Shown here: piece by piece, positions 8,463 through 18,434 of the stretch | Numbering within the stretch: position 1 is the first letter of the stretch | Layout: each line of letters opens with the position of its first letter | Origin: Pseudomonadota bacterium | Lineage (GTDB): Bacteria > Pseudomonadota > Gammaproteobacteria > Steroidobacterales > Steroidobacteraceae | DNA length: 64,000 nt | Assembly: GCA_021808195.1 (NCBI GenBank) | Contig: JAKBCE010000001.1 | Location: 1-64,000, forward strand | Direction of reading: 5' to 3' | Made by a program: the position numbers and the translations under genes | The notes under the pieces: generated by a model | Databases searched by the model: none | What the model was told of the DNA's origin: nothing | What the model saw: the letters and a program-made list of their open reading frames with translations, nothing else

Positions 8463-9933
8463 CCCCGACAGCCGATGCCGGGACGGCGGCCGCGCTCCCC
8501 GGAGCCGGCCGTCCCGGAACTGGAGGGTCCGTCGACCACGGCGAGACCGGGTTGGGTCCCGCCGGCAACGAATGCTCGCCGGTCGGGATTTCGAACGTTA
8601 CCCTCAGTCCGCCGCCTGCGCCTGCCGGTTCGCACCAGATCCGTCCATGGTGCAGTTCAATGATGCTGCGGCAGATGGCAAGCCCGAGCCCACTGCCCTG
8701 CTCGTCGAGGCCGCGCGGGCCCAGCCGCACGAAGCGCTCGAAGATTCGCTCCCGATCCGCGGCCGCGATGCCCGGCCCCTGATCCTCGACACTCACGCGC
8801 CAGCGGCCACTGGAGATGGTCGAGCACACACGGACTCGCCCACAGGGGGGCGAGGCGTTCAACGCATTGACCAGCAGATTGAGCAGCACCTGGCGAATGC
8901 GCTGCGGCTCAAACAGCGCGGGTCCTTCCCCATCGCAGTGCAGCTCGAAAGCTTGGCCGCGATGCTCGGCCAGAACGCGCGCATCCTGCGCAAAGACACT
9001 GAGGAAGATGCCAGGGCGCTCCGCGCTCAAGCGCAGCGTAATGACCCGGGCCTCGGCGCGCGAGAGGAACAGCAGCTCCTCGATGATCCGGCTGAGGCGA
9101 CTCAACTCCTCGAGCTGCATCTGCACGGCCTCTTCGTCCTCGCCCGACAATCCCCCCTTCATCAGGAGCTTCTCTGCCTGTAACCGAATCAGCGACAGCG
9201 GGGTCTTCAGCTCGTGCGAGGCCTCCGCAGTGAAGCGGCGGATCGCATTGAACGCGTGCTCGAGTCGGTCGAACATCTGGTTCAGAAGCCGGCCGAGCTC
9301 GGAAATCTCGTCCCGCACCCCGGCGACCGGAATGCGCTCACGCAGGTTATCTGAACCAATCCGCAGGGCGGTTTCCCGAATGAGACGCACGGGACGCAAC
9401 GCCATGCGACTCAGTGCGAAACCGATCAGCGTGCTCACCGCAAGCATTGCGGCCAGCAGACCGAGACAGACCTCGACATAGCCATCCATGTCCTGATACA
9501 CCTGCTGCGAGGAAGTGCCGATGGTCACCGCAAAGGGCGGGAGCGCGAACTCTTCGATGCGCAGCCGGCCGATGCCCGGCATCGTGGCCGCGTACCGATG
9601 CCGGCCGGCCCGCTCGGGCAGCGACCGGCCCGCGAGGTTTTCGGAGTAAAAGATCGTGCCCTGGCGCGGTGCATGGACATCGATGTAGAACAGCACCGAG
9701 GCGTAGCGGGTCGTGGCGCGGATCCTGCTGTTGATGTCCTGCGCGGTGAGTTGCCGGTAATGCGGACCCAGGCGGGCACGGATCTGGCGGTACTCGGCCG
9801 CGATGAGCTGATCGAGACCGTGCACGAGATAGCTCTCGAGCAATTGGTAGCCGACCACAAACAGCACCGCCAGGGTGATCGTCGCCGCGAAGGCGTACCA
9901 GACTGCCAGTCGCAGGCTGATCGAACGCAGCAT
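8449..9933 (-). CDS. Sensor histidine kinase of an OmpR-type two-component system
   Basis: A 494-residue membrane kinase. A first transmembrane helix at about residues 10-32 and a second near 158-178 enclose a periplasmic sensor of about 125 residues. A HAMP region follows, then the phosphoacceptor motif SHELKTPLS, a dimerisation helix, and the ATPase domain with N-box LLVNALNAS, VEDQGPGI and GSGLGLAI. It would phosphorylate the response regulator encoded just upstream, whose TGA shares one base with this ATG, so they are translationally coupled. The C-terminal 40 residues are Pro/Ala-rich and not conserved. The signal is unknown. Confidence 0.93.
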   Translation of the reverse strand: MLRSISLRLAVWYAFAATITLAVLFVVGYQLLESYLVHGLDQLIAAEYRQIRARLGPHYRQLTAQDINSRIRATTRYASVLFYIDVHAPRQGTIFYSENLAGRSLPERAGRHRYAATMPGIGRLRIEEFALPPFAVTIGTSSQQVYQDMDGYVEVCLGLLAAMLAVSTLIGFALSRMALRPVRLIRETALRIGSDNLRERIPVAGVRDEISELGRLLNQMFDRLEHAFNAIRRFTAEASHELKTPLSLIRLQAEKLLMKGGLSGEDEEAVQMQLEELSRLSRIIEELLFLSRAEARVITLRLSAERPGIFLSVFAQDARVLAEHRGQAFELHCDGEGPALFEPQRIRQVLLNLLVNALNASPPCGRVRVCSTISSGRWRVSVEDQGPGIAAADRERIFERFVRLGPRGLDEQGSGLGLAICRSIIELHHGRIWCEPAGAGGGLRVTFEIPTGEHSLPAGPNPVSPWSTDPPVPGRPAPGSAAAVPASAVGVSAP

Positions 9934-10598
9934 CAGAGCAGCTGGTAGCCGACGCCGCGCACGGTCTTGAAGAAGGCTCTGGGCTGGCTCCGATCGAGCT
10001 TCGCGCGCAGTCGGCTCATGTAGACATCGAGCAGGTTGGTATCCAAATCGTAGTGGGAGGACCAGATTTTCTCCGCGATCAGGGTCCGGGCCAAAATCCG
10101 TCCCGGGTTCTGCATGAAAATCTCGAGCAGTGCGAACTCCCGCCGCGTGAGTTCGACCGGTTGACCGTCGAGGTGTGCGCTCTGACTGAGCAGATCGAGC
10201 CGGATGCCGCGATATTCGATGACCGTTTGCTTCACCTCGGAGCGGCGACGCAGCTGCGAGCGTACCCGAGCAAGCAGTTCCTCGAGACTGAACGGCTTGG
10301 ACAGATAATCATCAGCACCCAGATCGAGCCCCCTCACTCGGTCCTGCACCGAGTCCCGCGCGCTCAGAATCAACACCGGCTCGATGAATCGGCTCCGCCG
10401 CCATTCGCAAAGCAGATCCAACCCGTCCCCGTCGGGCAATCCCAGATCGAGAATGATCAGATCGTAGGCGGCATCGCAGAGCGCGTCGCGGGCCGCCTGG
10501 CAGCCGCCTGCGCAGACCACGGTATAGGCACGCTCCGCCAGCCCCTGCTTCAGCAGCTGCGCCAGACGCGGCTGGTCTTCCACGATCAGGATTTTCAC
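9933..10598 (-). CDS. OmpR/PhoB-family response regulator
   Basis: About 221 residues from the GTG at 10598 (KILIVEDQ); an in-frame GTG at 10640 would add 14 residues. The receiver domain has acidic residues VEDQ, phosphoacceptor Asp in LIILDLGLPDGDG, and the conserved Lys in LSKPF. The C-terminal winged helix has the recognition helix (NLLDVYMSRLRAKL) and ends in TVRGVGYQLL. It is coupled to the sensor kinase gene downstream. It lies about 146 bases after fecR on the same strand, so part of its transcription may come from there. Confidence 0.93.
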   Translation of the reverse strand: MKILIVEDQPRLAQLLKQGLAERAYTVVCAGGCQAARDALCDAAYDLIILDLGLPDGDGLDLLCEWRRSRFIEPVLILSARDSVQDRVRGLDLGADDYLSKPFSLEELLARVRSQLRRRSEVKQTVIEYRGIRLDLLSQSAHLDGQPVELTRREFALLEIFMQNPGRILARTLIAEKIWSSHYDLDTNLLDVYMSRLRAKLDRSQPRAFFKTVRGVGYQLL

Positions 10599-10743
10599 GG
10601 TCTGCGGTCCCGAGGTGTGGGCCTCACTGAGCAAAGACACGAAGCACTCGCCCGAAGCGCATCAGCTCATCGCTGCGCCGCGGTGCCTGCGCACCCGGAG
10701 ACCTTCCTGCCTGAAAGGGAGACACCCGAGAGGTCCTGATACC

Positions 10744-11769
10744 TCATCGGGACGGCGCCAGCAGGACGACATCGGGTGCCGGATGCAGCGCCTGCAACCG
10801 ATAGGCTCTGGCCACTGCCGCGGCAAAACTGAGCGTGGCGCCGGCCTGCACCACCCCACTCACTCGGATCGCAGCGACCGCCGGATCCTTGATCAGCAGG
10901 CGTTGCCGGCTGTAGCGATTGAGCTCCGCGGCCGCCTCACCAAGCGAGGTATTGTCGAGCACCACCTCACCATGCTCCCAGGCGGTGATCTGTGCGATCT
11001 GCGGCCAATCGATCCGCGCCGAACGGTGCCCCTCGAACGTCACCCGCTCTCCCGGTGCGAGGCTGAATGTCTGCGCGCCAGCGGCTGCCATCGCGGTGCC
11101 CACCGAGGTGCTGTACTGCACACCCGGCGCGGATGGCGTGGCGCCAAGCCAGGCTGGCGCCGCTGATACGGTCACCTTGCCCTCGACCAAAGTGACCGCC
11201 AGCACATCACCGTCGCGCCGGACATCGAATTGCGTACCGAGATCGCGAATCAGGTGACCCGCCGCACTCACCGTAAACGGCCAATCTGCCCGGTGTACCA
11301 CCTGGAAGTACGCCTGACCCTTCACCAGCAGGACCTGACGGGTCCGTCTGCCATAGCGAATCAGCAATCTGGTGTTTGCATCCAAGCGGATGTGAGTCCC
11401 ATCGGCGAGCGTGATGCTGCGAAACTGATCGATGCCGGTCGCCACCTCATCGGTGCGCGCATGGTGCAGCACACCGCCTGGAATGAGCACGATCAACAGC
11501 GTGGCGAGCGCCGCGCGCACCAGGTGCAGTCGCGCCCGGACAGGGCGCGGGGCTACGCTGCGCGCACGGCTCAGCCGCGCGGTCGTTTCCCAGATCTCGG
11601 TCAGCAGTTCGAACGCGACCGCATGCTCAGGGTCGGCCTCGAGCCAGCGGCGCAGACCGTCCTCCACGTCGCGCGTGCGATTAGGACTGTGAAGTCGCGC
11701 GATCCACGCGGCCGCCTCGGCCCGCGCCGTCGCCGAAGTGCGGCCCTTGCCGGCATGGCTTGCTCTCAT
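10744..11769 (-). CDS. FecR-type anti-sigma/sigma regulator
   Basis: A 341-residue single-pass inner-membrane protein. The cytoplasmic N-terminus (AAAWIARLHSP, then LRRWLEADPEHAVAFE) is the FecR_N helical domain that binds the ECF sigma factor. A transmembrane helix sits near residues 84-104. The periplasmic part has the FecR core (LADGTHIRLDANTRL, VKGQAYFQV) and a final STN-like segment. It should relay the state of a TonB receptor to the sigma factor. The ATG overlaps the sigma gene stop by four bases (ATGA). The receptor at 12.8-16.0 kb, same strand, is the obvious partner. Confidence 0.92.
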   Translation of the reverse strand: MRASHAGKGRTSATARAEAAAWIARLHSPNRTRDVEDGLRRWLEADPEHAVAFELLTEIWETTARLSRARSVAPRPVRARLHLVRAALATLLIVLIPGGVLHHARTDEVATGIDQFRSITLADGTHIRLDANTRLLIRYGRRTRQVLLVKGQAYFQVVHRADWPFTVSAAGHLIRDLGTQFDVRRDGDVLAVTLVEGKVTVSAAPAWLGATPSAPGVQYSTSVGTAMAAAGAQTFSLAPGERVTFEGHRSARIDWPQIAQITAWEHGEVVLDNTSLGEAAAELNRYSRQRLLIKDPAVAAIRVSGVVQAGATLSFAAAVARAYRLQALHPAPDVVLLAPSR

Positions 11770-12371
11770 TCGCGCTCGCTCAGCTCCGCCAGAATGACCA
11801 GCGCCTTCGCCACATGCTTCTCGACGGCGCTCACGCTGATCCCCAGGCGCCCGGCAATCTCCCCGTAGCTCATCCCGTCGAGTCTCTGCATGAACAGCAC
11901 CTCACGGGTACGCGGATTTGCCGCATCAAGCGCCGCTCTCATTCTCATTAGACACTGCTGTCCTGCCAGAACCTCATCGGGGGTCGGGGCACAATCGATC
12001 AACTGGGTCAGATCCTCAACCGGCCCGTCGCGGTAGAGCTCCCGGTGTGCATCTCGCCGCGCGTTAGCCGCAAGCCGCAGCGCGGTACGCATCAGGAAGC
12101 CTTCCGGACGATGCACCTCACCGCCCTTCTCGCAGTACTCCTGCATCCTGAGGAACGCCTCCTGGATCAGATCCTCCGTCTCGGCCTGCGAATTGCCGCG
12201 GCGCATCAGTACACGCCGCAGCAGCTGAAAGCAGGACTTGATGCGCTCGGCAGCGCCAAGGTCGCCGCCTCGCTCCGCCGCGGCCGCCGGCTCGGGCCGT
12301 GCACGCCCCTCGCCAACCCTGCCCGCGCGGCCCGTGGCCCGCATCGCCTCAAGAAATGCCGAGCGCGTCAT
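11766..12371 (-). CDS. ECF RNA polymerase sigma factor, FecI-like
   Basis: A 201-residue protein. Region 2 is seen at about residues 45-115 (SQAETEDLIQEAFLRM), and region 4 at 145-195 (REVLFMQRLDGMSYGEIAGRLGIS, then SAVEKHVAKAL). This is the pattern of iron-starvation-type ECF sigma factors controlled by FecR. The N-terminal 40 residues are Ala/Arg/Gly-rich and poorly conserved, so the real start may be further in; no strong ribosome-binding site was seen before the ATG. It is translationally coupled to fecR. The likely target is the promoter of the STN receptor gene upstream. Confidence 0.9.
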   Translation of the reverse strand: MTRSAFLEAMRATGRAGRVGEGRARPEPAAAAERGGDLGAAERIKSCFQLLRRVLMRRGNSQAETEDLIQEAFLRMQEYCEKGGEVHRPEGFLMRTALRLAANARRDAHRELYRDGPVEDLTQLIDCAPTPDEVLAGQQCLMRMRAALDAANPRTREVLFMQRLDGMSYGEIAGRLGISVSAVEKHVAKALVILAELSERE

Positions 12372-12673
12372 CGGACAGCGCCGCCGGCGGCCTAGCCGCG
12401 CCGCTCGGGCGCTGGCCGACCCTGGCGAAGCGGCCCGCCCGCCATCCTGCCGCCCGCCACCGCTACAGGGTTTGGATCAAATGACATCGTGGCATCCCCC
12501 CAGAAGCCAACTGCAAAGCGAGCGTACCACGCCGAGCGAGAGGCGCCCGGGTGCCCCGGACGAACGGCACCGGCTTCAGGCAGCCCCGGCATAGTGCGGG
12601 GGACCCGCAGCAAGACTTCCGCCTTCACCGACCGTCATCGCAACAACGTTGCGGAACGTGAACTCGAGCCGAA

Positions 12674-12711
12674 CGTGCAGCGGCACGTCAGATTCGTCAT
12701 GCCGCTGCACG
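12674..12711. repeat. 12-bp hairpin downstream of the STN receptor gene
   Basis: Bases 12674-12685 are the exact reverse complement of 12700-12711, with a 14-base loop. It starts about 80 bases past the receptor stop in the direction of transcription and before the sigma gene. There is no T-run, so it may be an mRNA stabiliser or a weak terminator. The rest of the 420-base gap at 12372-12791 shows no gene. Confidence 0.45.
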
Positions 12712-12791
12712 CGAGCTGAGTCCTCAACGCAAGCCAGACCCAGCAACTCCGTCATCCTCCGCACCCAGTCCCAGCCGCACCCCGTCGCCGC

Positions 12792-15700
12792 TCAGAACGA
12801 GACCGTGAGGTCACCGTACACGAGACGCTCGATCGGCGAATACGTTCCAATGTCCGTCGTCAGGAACGCATTTGAGAACGCGCTCGGAAAGTACGGTGGG
12901 GTGGCGTTATTCAGATCGTCTACGCCGATCGCCAGTACCAACTTGCGTCCGCTGCGCGCCGCGCCGAACGGCCAGGTGTAAGCACCCCGCACATCAAACG
13001 AGCTGTAATGCGGAACTGCGACGAAATGCGGCCCGGTACCGCCCGGTCCCGCGTCAGTAACCGAGGAGATGTAGGTGTTCGCCAGGCTGATATCGAACCG
13101 CCGATACGACCAGTCGAGCGTCGTGTACAGCCGGTACTTCGGCAGCGTTCCGGCGAAGACGCCGAGATTGCTCGCATTGCCGGCGTACTGAATGGAAGGA
13201 TCGCCGAGGCCATCGGCAAACTTATACGAATCGAACACCATGGCATTCGAGGACAGCGTCCAGGTGCCGTATCGGCTCCAGGGCAGGATGTAGAGTGCGC
13301 CCAGGGTCCAGGAGCGCTCCCTCAGGACCGCGAGGTTCGTGAAGCGGTCCTCGACGTAGATATTTTGAATATTGGCGGGATTTGCTGCGAGGTAAGCCTG
13401 CAGCGCCCCCGGCGTGGCGAACGGGTCTGTGCCCCCGAAGTTGACGAAATTACCTTCGCCGAGGTTGCCAAAGAATGGTGACGCCGATCCCAGTCGGTTG
13501 ACGGAATTAAAGATGTTGTTGAAGCCGATGCCACCGGCAAAGCCGTACAGGTTGATCGAGGAAAAATCCGCGGTCACCGACAGGCCGTTCACGTACTTCG
13601 GCCGGAATACGAAGCCGATGGAGCGCGCGACCGCCACGGCCGGCTTCAGCCCTGGATTGTTTCCGTCCTCGCCGTTGAAGGTGAGACTGCCGTGCTGCAA
13701 AGCGGAGATGCCGAACACGTTGCCCGGGATGACTCCGGTGACCTGGCGAGTATCGTACGGCCCGTATGCCTGAAACATCGGCGGTGCGACGAACGATTTG
13801 GTATAGGTCCCATTGATCGCGAACTGATTGCTGAAAGGTGCCCAGCGGAAGCCGAATTTCGGCGTTGTCGAGCTGCCCGAATCACTGTAATGCTCGAATC
13901 GCCCGGCCGCGGTGAGTTCGAGCTGATCCAAGCCCGGAATGTCCATGCGGCTCGAGAAGATCGGGATGCGGGTCTCGGCGTACACCGCACTGTCGGTGCG
14001 TCCATGACTGAACGGGTCGGTGTAAACCCCGCCGATCCAGTTCTGAGCGTTACCGGTAGTCAGACCGGTGGTCGGGTCGGTGTTGCGGCCATTCGGGTCC
14101 GCCTGACCAGATATTTCCTCGCGGCGCCAGTTGACGCCGACCGCGAGACTGAGCGGGCCCGCGGGGAGCTTCAGCACGTTGCCCACGGCGTGCGCGTCCC
14201 ACGAATACAATTTGCTGTCCCCATGCAGCATTTCGGTACCGTAGATGGCGGCGAGCGTTGCGGCCTGATTACCCGTCACTGCAAACGGATCTAGCGCCGG
14301 GGCCAGCGTCATGGGATTGTTTTCCGACAGACCCCCGTACACCATGCTGTACGCACCACCCGGCGTCGCCACGCCGCTGGCGTTGTAGCCGCCGTTGACC
14401 GCCAGCGCCAAATTGGGCTTGTAGATGAGATTGGTATCTCTTTCGGTCAGTTTGCTCTCGCTGTAATCCACGGAAGTCTGCCAAGTCCACGAATGGGTGA
14501 TGTGCCCCTTCAGGCCCAGCGAGAATTGATATCCGTCCGTGGTGTCATACACCCCCTTGGGCCGATTGAGGTCGGCGAACGTCGCGCTGGTCGCGGTGGT
14601 GAGCGGATCGTATGGCGAGCCGGCCGGCACGCTCACCACCGCATTAGAGAACGGCTGACCGGCGGTCTGCCATGCAGTCGATTGAACCTTGTTCTGCGAG
14701 ATGAGAATCTCACCAAACGCCTCCGTGCTGCCGCCGAACAGTGGCTTCGAGGTGATATCGGCCACGAAATTCCGGTGCTCCTCTTGCTGCAGCAGCATCA
14801 CGTATCGGGAGTAATCGAATTGATTAGACAGCTGCGAGGCGCTGGTGGCGTCGTAAACGCCCGGTAGCTGCGAGTAACTGCTCGCCGTAGCGGCCGCGCC
14901 GGTGGGCACCGGTGGGTAGCGCAATCCTGGGGCGAGCACGAAACTGCCGCCGGCCACGACGCCCGGCAGCGCGGTCCCGGGCGTCACCCCGTACTTCGGA
15001 CTGCTGAATGCCCGGGTGTCGGCCCACAGGGGCGAGGTCTTCGCGTAACTCAACGTGGCGGTGATGTTGACCGGTCCGACATCCCCGCCCATCGTAATGA
15101 ATGCCGAGCGGTCGCGGTAACCGCCGTCGGCGGCACCGTAATGGGTACCAATGGTGACGCCGTGGTAGTTGTGCTTGAGGATGAAATTTACGACACCGCC
15201 GACGGCATCGGAACCGTAGAGCGAGGAGGCGCCGTCGGTGAGCACGTCGACTCGCTCCAGTGCGGCGGCTGGAATTTGACTGACATCGACGAAGTCCTTA
15301 CTGCCCGTCAGACCCGCGACCGCATCGATCGCCAGACGCTGACCGTTCACGAGCACCAGAGTCGGAAGGTTGCGCAATTCAATCTGCGAGCCGCCGGCGG
15401 TGAACTGATTATGGTTCTGGGCATTGCTGGTGCCAGCGTTGCTTCGTCCGGCGAAGGCGGGCACTGTCTTCTCGAGCGTCGCAAGCATGTTGCTGGACTC
15501 GCCGGTGGCGGTCAATGCAGCGGCCTCGAGTGTGGTGACCGGGACCGCCACGGCATTGGGGTCGGTCGGAATCAGTGTGCCGGTGACGAGCACCTGCTGC
15601 AGCGAGGTCTGCCTCGGACCCTGGGCATCGGCGCTCGGCTGCATTGCCGGCGCCGCCGCTGAGGAAGTCGGCGGATCCATACTCGGGCTGCCGCGCGCCG

Positions 15701-16001
15701 CGGAGACCACAATGGTACTGTCGTTGACGAACTCGTACACGAATCCGGTGCCCGCCAAGAGCCGAGACAGCGCCTGCGCGGTGGTCAGGTCCGCTTTGAG
15801 CGCCGGAGCCGTCCGTCCACGCACGAGCCCGGGATTGAACACGATATTGATCTTCGCCTGGCTGCCGATGGCGCGCAGTGCATCGCCCAGGGGTTGCGCT
15901 GGAAGCGCGAAGTGAAATGCAGCAGAGGTGTCGGCGAGCGCAACCCCACCCACGGACAAGCAGGCGATCAGCATCAGCAGCGTGCCGGTTTTGCGGCGCA
16001 T
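12792..16001 (-). CDS. TonB-dependent outer-membrane receptor with N-terminal STN domain
   Basis: A 1069-residue receptor. The start at 16001 is chosen for its GGGGGG ribosome-binding site and the signal peptide MRRKTGTLLMLIACLS ending in ALA. Residues 25-105 are an STN (secretin/TonB) signalling domain. A plug follows (LVNGQRLAID, VDVLTDGASSLYGSDAVGGVVN), then a long beta-barrel ending in the outer-membrane Phe signature (LTVSF). STN receptors both import a ligand and signal to FecR and an ECF sigma factor, both present just downstream. The large Ser/Thr/Gly-rich barrel loops do not reveal the ligand. Divergent from the flavoprotein at 16492. Confidence 0.93.
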   Translation of the reverse strand: MRRKTGTLLMLIACLSVGGVALADTSAAFHFALPAQPLGDALRAIGSQAKINIVFNPGLVRGRTAPALKADLTTAQALSRLLAGTGFVYEFVNDSTIVVSAARGSPSMDPPTSSAAAPAMQPSADAQGPRQTSLQQVLVTGTLIPTDPNAVAVPVTTLEAAALTATGESSNMLATLEKTVPAFAGRSNAGTSNAQNHNQFTAGGSQIELRNLPTLVLVNGQRLAIDAVAGLTGSKDFVDVSQIPAAALERVDVLTDGASSLYGSDAVGGVVNFILKHNYHGVTIGTHYGAADGGYRDRSAFITMGGDVGPVNITATLSYAKTSPLWADTRAFSSPKYGVTPGTALPGVVAGGSFVLAPGLRYPPVPTGAAATASSYSQLPGVYDATSASQLSNQFDYSRYVMLLQQEEHRNFVADITSKPLFGGSTEAFGEILISQNKVQSTAWQTAGQPFSNAVVSVPAGSPYDPLTTATSATFADLNRPKGVYDTTDGYQFSLGLKGHITHSWTWQTSVDYSESKLTERDTNLIYKPNLALAVNGGYNASGVATPGGAYSMVYGGLSENNPMTLAPALDPFAVTGNQAATLAAIYGTEMLHGDSKLYSWDAHAVGNVLKLPAGPLSLAVGVNWRREEISGQADPNGRNTDPTTGLTTGNAQNWIGGVYTDPFSHGRTDSAVYAETRIPIFSSRMDIPGLDQLELTAAGRFEHYSDSGSSTTPKFGFRWAPFSNQFAINGTYTKSFVAPPMFQAYGPYDTRQVTGVIPGNVFGISALQHGSLTFNGEDGNNPGLKPAVAVARSIGFVFRPKYVNGLSVTADFSSINLYGFAGGIGFNNIFNSVNRLGSASPFFGNLGEGNFVNFGGTDPFATPGALQAYLAANPANIQNIYVEDRFTNLAVLRERSWTLGALYILPWSRYGTWTLSSNAMVFDSYKFADGLGDPSIQYAGNASNLGVFAGTLPKYRLYTTLDWSYRRFDISLANTYISSVTDAGPGGTGPHFVAVPHYSSFDVRGAYTWPFGAARSGRKLVLAIGVDDLNNATPPYFPSAFSNAFLTTDIGTYSPIERLVYGDLTVSF

Positions 16002-16491
16002 GGTATCCCCCCTCGTTTGGCGCTCCGTCGCGACCCCCGCCGCAAAGAATTCCCTGGCTATGGGTATAGACACGGGAGATGGGGCAAAACCTCAGCCGTG
16101 TTCCTCGGGGGGCGTGGCGCCACCGCCGCTCGGCCGAGCAGCGCTGCTGTGCCGTCGGTGCGCGGCAAGAATCGTGCCCATAGTCCCGACGATGACCTCG
16201 AGGCCCGCCGATCGGAATATTGTGTCAGTCGCGGCCCAATTCCATAATCGTCGCGGACCCAACGGGATCGAGCCGCGGAAGCGCTGCGTGCGCCTTGCGG
16301 CCTGCGGGGAGCATCAGCATGGTGATTCGCCTTCCGTGCCGCACGAGCGGTCGATGTCTACACACGCAGGACGCAGCGCTGCTGACCGGCCTCACGCCCG
16401 AGCCCGGAGGCACTCGAGTCAGCGCAACGACAATTTCGACCACCGCTGTCGTTCAGCACCCGTGGGCGGACCTGCGAGCACCGGGGAACCA
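16002..16491. other. Divergent promoter region
   Basis: 490 bases between the divergent receptor and spermidine-dehydrogenase-like genes. Promoters for both must lie here, but I see no clear boxes and no copy of the TTATCGATAT motif found at the other amine genes. No credible small gene. Confidence 0.35.
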
Positions 16492-18378
16492 ATGAGCAAC
16501 ACGATCAGCCGACGCGACCTGCTGAATGGGGTCGCGCTGCTCGTTGCGGGCGGTCTCGCACCGCTGGACTCACTCGCACCGCTTGCCCGGGCGCGGGATG
16601 CCTCGGCAGGCGAGTATCCGCCGCTGCTCGATGGACTGCGCGGTGACGAACCGGGCTGCTTCGAGATCGCGCACCGGGTCGCCCGCGAAGGACGCTCGTT
16701 CGAGCTCGGCGGATTGCCCATTGATGAGCACTACGACCTCGCCGTCGTCGGGGGCGGAGCGAGCGGTCTTGCCGCCGCGTGGTTCTATCGTGAGCAGCAC
16801 GGCCCCTCCTCGCGCATTCTGATCCTGGAGAATCACGACGATTTCGGCGGCCACGCGAAGCGCAATGAGTTCTTCGTCGACGGCCATCACCTGATCGGCT
16901 ACGGCGGCAGCGAATCGTTGCAGTCGCCCCATCACCTGTTCAGTCCCGCCGTGGACGGGCTGCTCGGCAAACTCGGTGTGAGCCTCAGCGAGGCGCAGTG
17001 GGAACATTACTTTGACCGCAGGCTGTACGGCTCGCTGGGACTGACCAACGCGACGTTTTTTGATCGCGAAACCTTCGGGGTGGACCGGCTGGTCGTCGGC
17101 ACTCCCACGGTCACCGGCGCCGACTCCTGGGCGAGCGAGCTGCGACCGGCGCGCCCCATCGAAGCGGTCGCAGCCGAGTTTCCGATGTCCGCATCCGCCC
17201 GGGCCCGACTCATCGCGCTCTACCGCCACCCGCGCGATCACCTGGCCGGCAAAACGAAGGCCGAGAAGATCGCCTACCTGCGCCGGGTGAGCTACCGCGA
17301 CTATCTGATCCGCGACGCCGGGCTCGGTGCCGAAGCGGTGAAATTCTTCGACGGCTCCACCAAGGACTTCTGGGGTATGGGTCCGGACATCGTGCCTGCC
17401 TACGGCGCCCTGACCAGCCTGTATCCGGGCTTCGCCGGTCTGGGCCTCGGTGATTTGATCGATCCGGCCTACAGCGAGCCGTACATCTATCACTTTCCCG
17501 ACGGCAATGCGTCCATCGCTCGGCTTCTGGTTCGCAGTCTGATTCCTGCTGTCGCCGCGGGGCACACTATGGAGGATGTGGTGCTCGCGAAATTCGACTA
17601 CGCGCGACTCGACGATCCGGCCAGTCCGGTGCGACTGCGTCTGAACGCCACGGTCGTCAAAACCGTGAATCTGATTGATGGGGTCGACGTGGGCTACGTG
17701 CGCGCCGGTCAATTGCGGCGGATTCGCGCACGGCACTGCGTGCTCGCCTGCTGGAACCGGATGATTCCGCACATCATGCCGCAGTTGCCCGCAGTGCAGC
17801 GCCAGGAGCTCGAGCTGTCCGTCAAGCAGCCGCTGGTCTACGTCAATGTGGCGCTGCGCAACTGGCTCCCGTTCGCGCGACTCGGCGTGGAGCGGATCAA
17901 CAGTCCATATGCCTATTTCAGCGACGTCAAACTCGATTATCCGGTCGCGATGGGCGGCTATCGCAATTCACGCACGCCGGCGGAGCCCATCCTCATCCAC
18001 ATGATCCACGTGCCGCTCACGCCGAATCAGGGTCTGTCCGACGTCGAGCAGTACAAGGTCGGACGCTACAAACTGCTCAAAACGACATTCGCCGAATACG
18101 AAACCGAGATCGTCGGGCAGCTCACCCGGATGCTCGGGGCTGGCGGATTCGATGCGGCGCGAGACATCGCCGCCATCACGGTCAATCGCTGGCCCCACGG
18201 ATATGCATACACGTTCGATTCGCTGTTCGACCGGCGCACGGATCCGATGCCCTACGTGATCGCACGGCGGCGCTTCGGCAACGTGACCATCGCGAACAGC
18301 GATGCGGGCTGGAATGCGTACCTGCACGAGGCCATCGATGAAGCCTGGCGTGCCGTCAACGAGCTGCGCACGGCATGA
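16492..18378 (+). CDS. Tat-exported flavoprotein, spermidine dehydrogenase-like (copy 1)
   Basis: A 628-residue protein. The start at 16492 gives a twin-arginine signal (ISRRDLLNGVALLV), so it is exported folded with its cofactor. The FAD-binding motif is DLAVVGGGASGLAAAWF near residue 84, followed by LENHDDFGGHAKRNEF. The segment KFFDGSTKDFWGMGPD and the C-terminal NRWPHGYAYTFDSL match the spermidine dehydrogenase (SpdH) family. SpdH oxidises polyamines to aldehydes in the periplasm. It shares this architecture with the protein at 41784-43874, a clear paralogue. It converges on qhpG with 56 bases between stops. The exact substrate cannot be told. Confidence 0.8.
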   Translation: MSNTISRRDLLNGVALLVAGGLAPLDSLAPLARARDASAGEYPPLLDGLRGDEPGCFEIAHRVAREGRSFELGGLPIDEHYDLAVVGGGASGLAAAWFYREQHGPSSRILILENHDDFGGHAKRNEFFVDGHHLIGYGGSESLQSPHHLFSPAVDGLLGKLGVSLSEAQWEHYFDRRLYGSLGLTNATFFDRETFGVDRLVVGTPTVTGADSWASELRPARPIEAVAAEFPMSASARARLIALYRHPRDHLAGKTKAEKIAYLRRVSYRDYLIRDAGLGAEAVKFFDGSTKDFWGMGPDIVPAYGALTSLYPGFAGLGLGDLIDPAYSEPYIYHFPDGNASIARLLVRSLIPAVAAGHTMEDVVLAKFDYARLDDPASPVRLRLNATVVKTVNLIDGVDVGYVRAGQLRRIRARHCVLACWNRMIPHIMPQLPAVQRQELELSVKQPLVYVNVALRNWLPFARLGVERINSPYAYFSDVKLDYPVAMGGYRNSRTPAEPILIHMIHVPLTPNQGLSDVEQYKVGRYKLLKTTFAEYETEIVGQLTRMLGAGGFDAARDIAAITVNRWPHGYAYTFDSLFDRRTDPMPYVIARRRFGNVTIANSDAGWNAYLHEAIDEAWRAVNELRTA

Positions 18379-18434
18379 CTCGAACGCACCATGGGGCAGG
18401 CTGATCGAGCCGCATTGCGCTCGGGCCCCGGCGT

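Noticed and set aside
12489..12719. Small open frames between the sigma factor and receptor genes
   Set aside because: They cross the hairpin, lack ribosome-binding sites and show no family resemblance.
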